DNA of 64,000 bases, from assembly GCF_022095615.2 (NCBI RefSeq), contig NZ_CP155559.1, positions 307,501-371,500 on the forward strand. Direction: 5' to 3'. Below, in pieces: positions 61,388 to 64,000 of this stretch. Made by a program: the position numbers and the translations under genes. The notes under the pieces are model-generated. The model was not told where the DNA came from, ran no database searches, and saw only the letters and a program-made list of their open reading frames with translations. This DNA is from Bacillus thuringiensis. Its GTDB lineage: Bacteria > Bacillota > Bacilli > Bacillales > Bacillaceae_G. How positions within the stretch are numbered: the stretch's first letter is position 1; the number at the start of each line of letters is the position of its first letter.

Positions 61388-62659
61388 ATGATGATAAAAA
61401 TTGCAGTTGTCGGTTCAAAAGAGTTTATGGAGACACTTTTACCTGTCGCTCATAAACTAGAAGAAATAGAGATTGATCCATATATTTACCTTCATCCGGC
61501 GGAATCTTCTGAACTATTAAAGCGTTTAAAGCCTTGTGATTTCATCTTTTTCTCAGGTGCTTTACCTTATTATATGGCAAAAGAAATAAGAGAACAATTA
61601 CGAATTCCAAGTACGTACTTACAGCAAGACGAGACAACTGTCGCATCTTCCATTCTTTCTGTCATGTATCACCAAGGTATTCAACCACATAAAATTTCAA
61701 TTGATTTAGTAGACCGCTCATTCATTACAAATGTGTTCCATGATATCGGTATAAAAGAAAGTCCACAAGTGTTAGATTATAAAAATATGCTGTGGAGTAA
61801 AGATGAAATAAATAGAGTTATGGATTTTCACATAGCTAAATATCAATCTGGAGAGGCTCATTTAGCTTTAACTAGTATCCATGCTGTCTATGATGCACTT
61901 CAAAAAATAGGTATTCCTTCAGAGCGTATGATAGATCCGAAGCAATCGATTATACATGGTTTACAAGATGCAAAAATAAAAGCTGAGTTAGCAAAAAGCC
62001 ATTCAGCTACTGTTGGTGCTTGCATGATTACTTCTTTAGAATTACGAGAAGGTTTGCTTGAGCAATTAGATTTCATTTCAAAAGAACTGCGTGGTTCATT
62101 TAAAAAAGTTGATGAAATGACGTTCATTTTGTATACGACTCGTGGTGATATTGAATCGATTATAAAAACAAATATGATAAATAATTTATTTGCGAGTATA
62201 GAAGGAACGATAGCTATTGGATTTGGTTACGGAAAAACTGTGAAAGAAGCGGAGCAAAATGCTAAAATCGCTCAAAGTTTCGCGAAGAATAATCCAATAG
62301 ACCACTGCTTTTATATACTAACAAGTGATAAAGAACTATTTGGTCCGTTCCCGAAAGAACAGAGAGTACAAAGTTTGAAGAATGACAACCCAGAACTAAT
62401 GAAAATAGCGAAGGAAACGAAACTTAGTCCAGCAAACTTGTCAAAAATTATTCAATTTAGTCAATCACATCCGTCATTGAAGTTTACAGCAGCAGACCTT
62501 TCTGAATACTTACAAGTGACTCGGCGATCAACAGAAAGGTTATTAAAGAAACTAGTTGATTATGGGTATGCTCATATTTGCGGCGAGGAAATGCCCTATC
62601 AACAAGGGCGTCCTCGCGCAATATATGAACTGAATTTACCGTTATCGTTAAGCTTCTAG
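61388..62659 (+). CDS. Winged-helix transcriptional regulator with large sensor region
   Basis: A 423-residue protein. The N-terminal 110 residues look like a Rossmann/receptor-type domain (IAVVGSKEFMETLLPVAHKLEEIEID..., CDFIFFSGALPYYMAKEI), like the PrpR-type sensor. The middle (about 215-310) has a GGDEF-like beta-alpha fold without catalytic motif. The C-terminal about 70 residues (TAADLSEYLQVTRRSTERLLKKLVDYGYAHI) form a clear winged helix. It is divergent from the racemase operon and overlaps the antiporter gene tail by 12 bases, so local control is likely. No family symbol is known to me. Confidence 0.7.
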   Translation: MMIKIAVVGSKEFMETLLPVAHKLEEIEIDPYIYLHPAESSELLKRLKPCDFIFFSGALPYYMAKEIREQLRIPSTYLQQDETTVASSILSVMYHQGIQPHKISIDLVDRSFITNVFHDIGIKESPQVLDYKNMLWSKDEINRVMDFHIAKYQSGEAHLALTSIHAVYDALQKIGIPSERMIDPKQSIIHGLQDAKIKAELAKSHSATVGACMITSLELREGLLEQLDFISKELRGSFKKVDEMTFILYTTRGDIESIIKTNMINNLFASIEGTIAIGFGYGKTVKEAEQNAKIAQSFAKNNPIDHCFYILTSDKELFGPFPKEQRVQSLKNDNPELMKIAKETKLSPANLSKIIQFSQSHPSLKFTAADLSEYLQVTRRSTERLLKKLVDYGYAHICGEEMPYQQGRPRAIYELNLPLSLSF

Positions 62660-64000
62660 TTGAGCCTGTTGTTTTTTTAGTAGTTCTGCTTTTTCAATGT
62701 CTGATAGTTTCGTAATTGTGAGACCAGTTATGCCGTAAAGGATTGAAATAATAGGTACGATGAAATTTAATATAGCATAAGGAGCATATTCGAATGCGCC
62801 AACTCCAAGTGTTGCGAGTATAAATACACCACATGTATTCCAAGGGACGAACACAGAAGTTAATGTTCCGCCATCTTCTAATGCTCTGGATAAATTTTTA
62901 GAATGTAGTCCTTTTTCTGTGTATGCATTTGCGTACATTCTTGAAGGAACAACGATCGAAATATATTGTTCAGAGCAAGTAAGGTTTGTCGCAAAGCAAG
63001 ATGCGATAGTAGAAGCGATAAGTCCTTTTGCGGATGTCGCTAATTTTAAAATTTGATTTACAATTGAGCGAAGAATGCCAGTATGTTCAAGTACTCCTCC
63101 AAAAGTCATAGCGACAATTGTCATAGAAACTGTATTCATCATCGAATCTAAGCCACCGCGGTTAAAGAGTTCGTCTACTAGTTTGTTTCCTGTGTCTATA
63201 ACAAATCCAGTTTGGAGTGCACCGACAGATGCAGAGACAGAACCACCTTGAATAAAGACTTGTGATAAAAACCCTAAAATAATACCTACGAGAATAGCTG
63301 GGATAGCAGGAACTTTTTTAGCGACCAATACCATAACGACTACAGGTATGATTAATAGGAAAGGCGAGATAACAAAGTTTTGTTGTAATACTTGTAACGT
63401 TTGATCGATACTTTTTGCATCAATATTGTTAGCGCCGAAGCTTCTTCCTAAGAACGCATAAACGATAAGAGTAATAATTAAACCTGGAATTGTAGTAAAT
63501 AACATGTGACGAATATGTGTGAATAAATCTGTATTTGTTAATCCTGCGGCTAAGTTTGTTGTGTCTGAAAGCGGTGACATTTTATCGCCGAAATAAGAAC
63601 CGGAAATGATAGCACCGGCAACCATTGGAGCTGGGATTCCCATACTTAGGCCAATTCCCATTCCTGCAACACCAATTGTCCCCATTGTAGACCAAGAGCT
63701 ACCGATAGCTAATGCAACAATAGAACAAATAATTGTAATTGAAACTAAAAATAGTGATGGAGTTAAAAGATTTAAACCGTAATAAATCATTGTTGCGACG
63801 ATTCCGCCGCCAATCCAAGCACCGATCGTTAAACCTACTAGAATAATGATAACGATAGCGGGTAATGCGAGGCGAATTCCTTTATACATTGCTTCTTCAA
63901 TATCGTGCCATTTGTAACCGTAACGCCAAGCGACGATAGAAGCAACGGTAGTACCGATAATAAGTGGGACGTGAGGGCTTTGTTTTAATACAACAATTGT
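62648..64000 (-). CDS. nhaC: NhaC family Na+/H+ antiporter, 5' end outside window
   Basis: The frame stays open to the end of the window; 37 codons upstream of an internal Met (63889) continue in frame (TIVVLKQSPHVPLIIGTTVAS). At least 450 residues, with about ten membrane segments. NhaC motifs: GSYFGDKMSPLSDTTNLAA, SWSTMGTIGVAGMGIG and the C-terminal VPWNTCGVFILATLGV. NhaC proteins exchange Na+ for H+, and relatives exchange malate or amino acids. The gene ends 12 bases inside the convergent regulator. Confidence 0.92.
   Translation of the reverse strand, partial: TIVVLKQSPHVPLIIGTTVASIVAWRYGYKWHDIEEAMYKGIRLALPAIVIIILVGLTIGAWIGGGIVATMIYYGLNLLTPSLFLVSITIICSIVALAIGSSWSTMGTIGVAGMGIGLSMGIPAPMVAGAIISGSYFGDKMSPLSDTTNLAAGLTNTDLFTHIRHMLFTTIPGLIITLIVYAFLGRSFGANNIDAKSIDQTLQVLQQNFVISPFLLIIPVVVMVLVAKKVPAIPAILVGIILGFLSQVFIQGGSVSASVGALQTGFVIDTGNKLVDELFNRGGLDSMMNTVSMTIVAMTFGGVLEHTGILRSIVNQILKLATSAKGLIASTIASCFATNLTCSEQYISIVVPSRMYANAYTEKGLHSKNLSRALEDGGTLTSVFVPWNTCGVFILATLGVGAFEYAPYAILNFIVPIISILYGITGLTITKLSDIEKAELLKKQQAQLEA

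Overview
The window reads as chromosomal DNA of a Bacillus cereus group organism (B. cereus / thuringiensis / anthracis type). It is AT-rich with ribosome binding sites of the GGAGG type, has the low-GC Gram-positive pur operon order (purEKBC-purSQLF-purMNHD), the neighbourhoods pcrB-pcrA-ligA-camS and gatCAB-dgkB, and an enolase-superfamily protein that I recognise as the N-succinyl amino acid racemase type known from B. cereus. The species call rests on gene content and remembered family knowledge; no search was run.

Layout. 1-1890: 3' part of a 23S rRNA, a 5S rRNA and the operon terminator. 2334-15725: a 12-gene purine operon preceded by candidate PurR boxes, a promoter, a guanine-type purine riboswitch and its terminator, with several intra-operon hairpins and an odd GC-rich structured insert between purH and purD. 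15723-17347 (minus): a very short ribbon-helix-helix gene, an SPFH/band-7 membrane protein with a striking palindromic operator, and a DUF2892 protein. 17491-23898: pcrB-pcrA-ligA-camS. 23962-27571: TSUP permease, rocA with a cre-like site, a 49-residue gene and an isochorismatase-like hydrolase. 27811-30762: SAM-I riboswitch with a metNPQ methionine ABC importer. 30767-32690 (minus): 63-residue protein, ArsA-type ATPase and a MarR regulator sharing a palindrome in both promoters. 32922-37895: YiaA-like protein, gatCAB, then dgkB reached through a leader ORF and an orphan long palindrome. 38019-43208: HAD phosphatase and the gabT-regulator-gabD cluster with a consensus sigma-54 promoter. 43214-48948: SMR pump, M29 aminopeptidase, two tandem polysaccharide-deacetylase lipoproteins and a CNT nucleoside transporter whose leader is a second guanine riboswitch. 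49374-51900: rlmCD and a dihydrouridine synthase. 52477-57616: a likely accessory block with a GAF-GAF-PAS-GGDEF-EAL protein, a TPP-dependent enzyme and an unrecognised 209-residue protein. 57987-64000: DUF1456 protein, YgjP-like metalloprotease, GNAT plus N-succinyl amino acid racemase, a divergent winged-helix regulator and an NhaC antiporter that runs off the window.

How it fits together. Guanine controls both de novo purine synthesis (purE leader) and nucleoside import (nupC-like leader). SAM controls methionine uptake. GABA breakdown is under sigma-54 and its own activator. The GNAT/racemase pair matches the succinylation route that converts D- to L-amino acids. I found no insertion sequence, prophage, CRISPR array or tRNA. 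The strongest candidates for undescribed biology are the c-di-GMP/TPP-enzyme block, the RHH-SPFH module with its operator, the scar-like region between gatB and dgkB, and the structured purH-purD insert.
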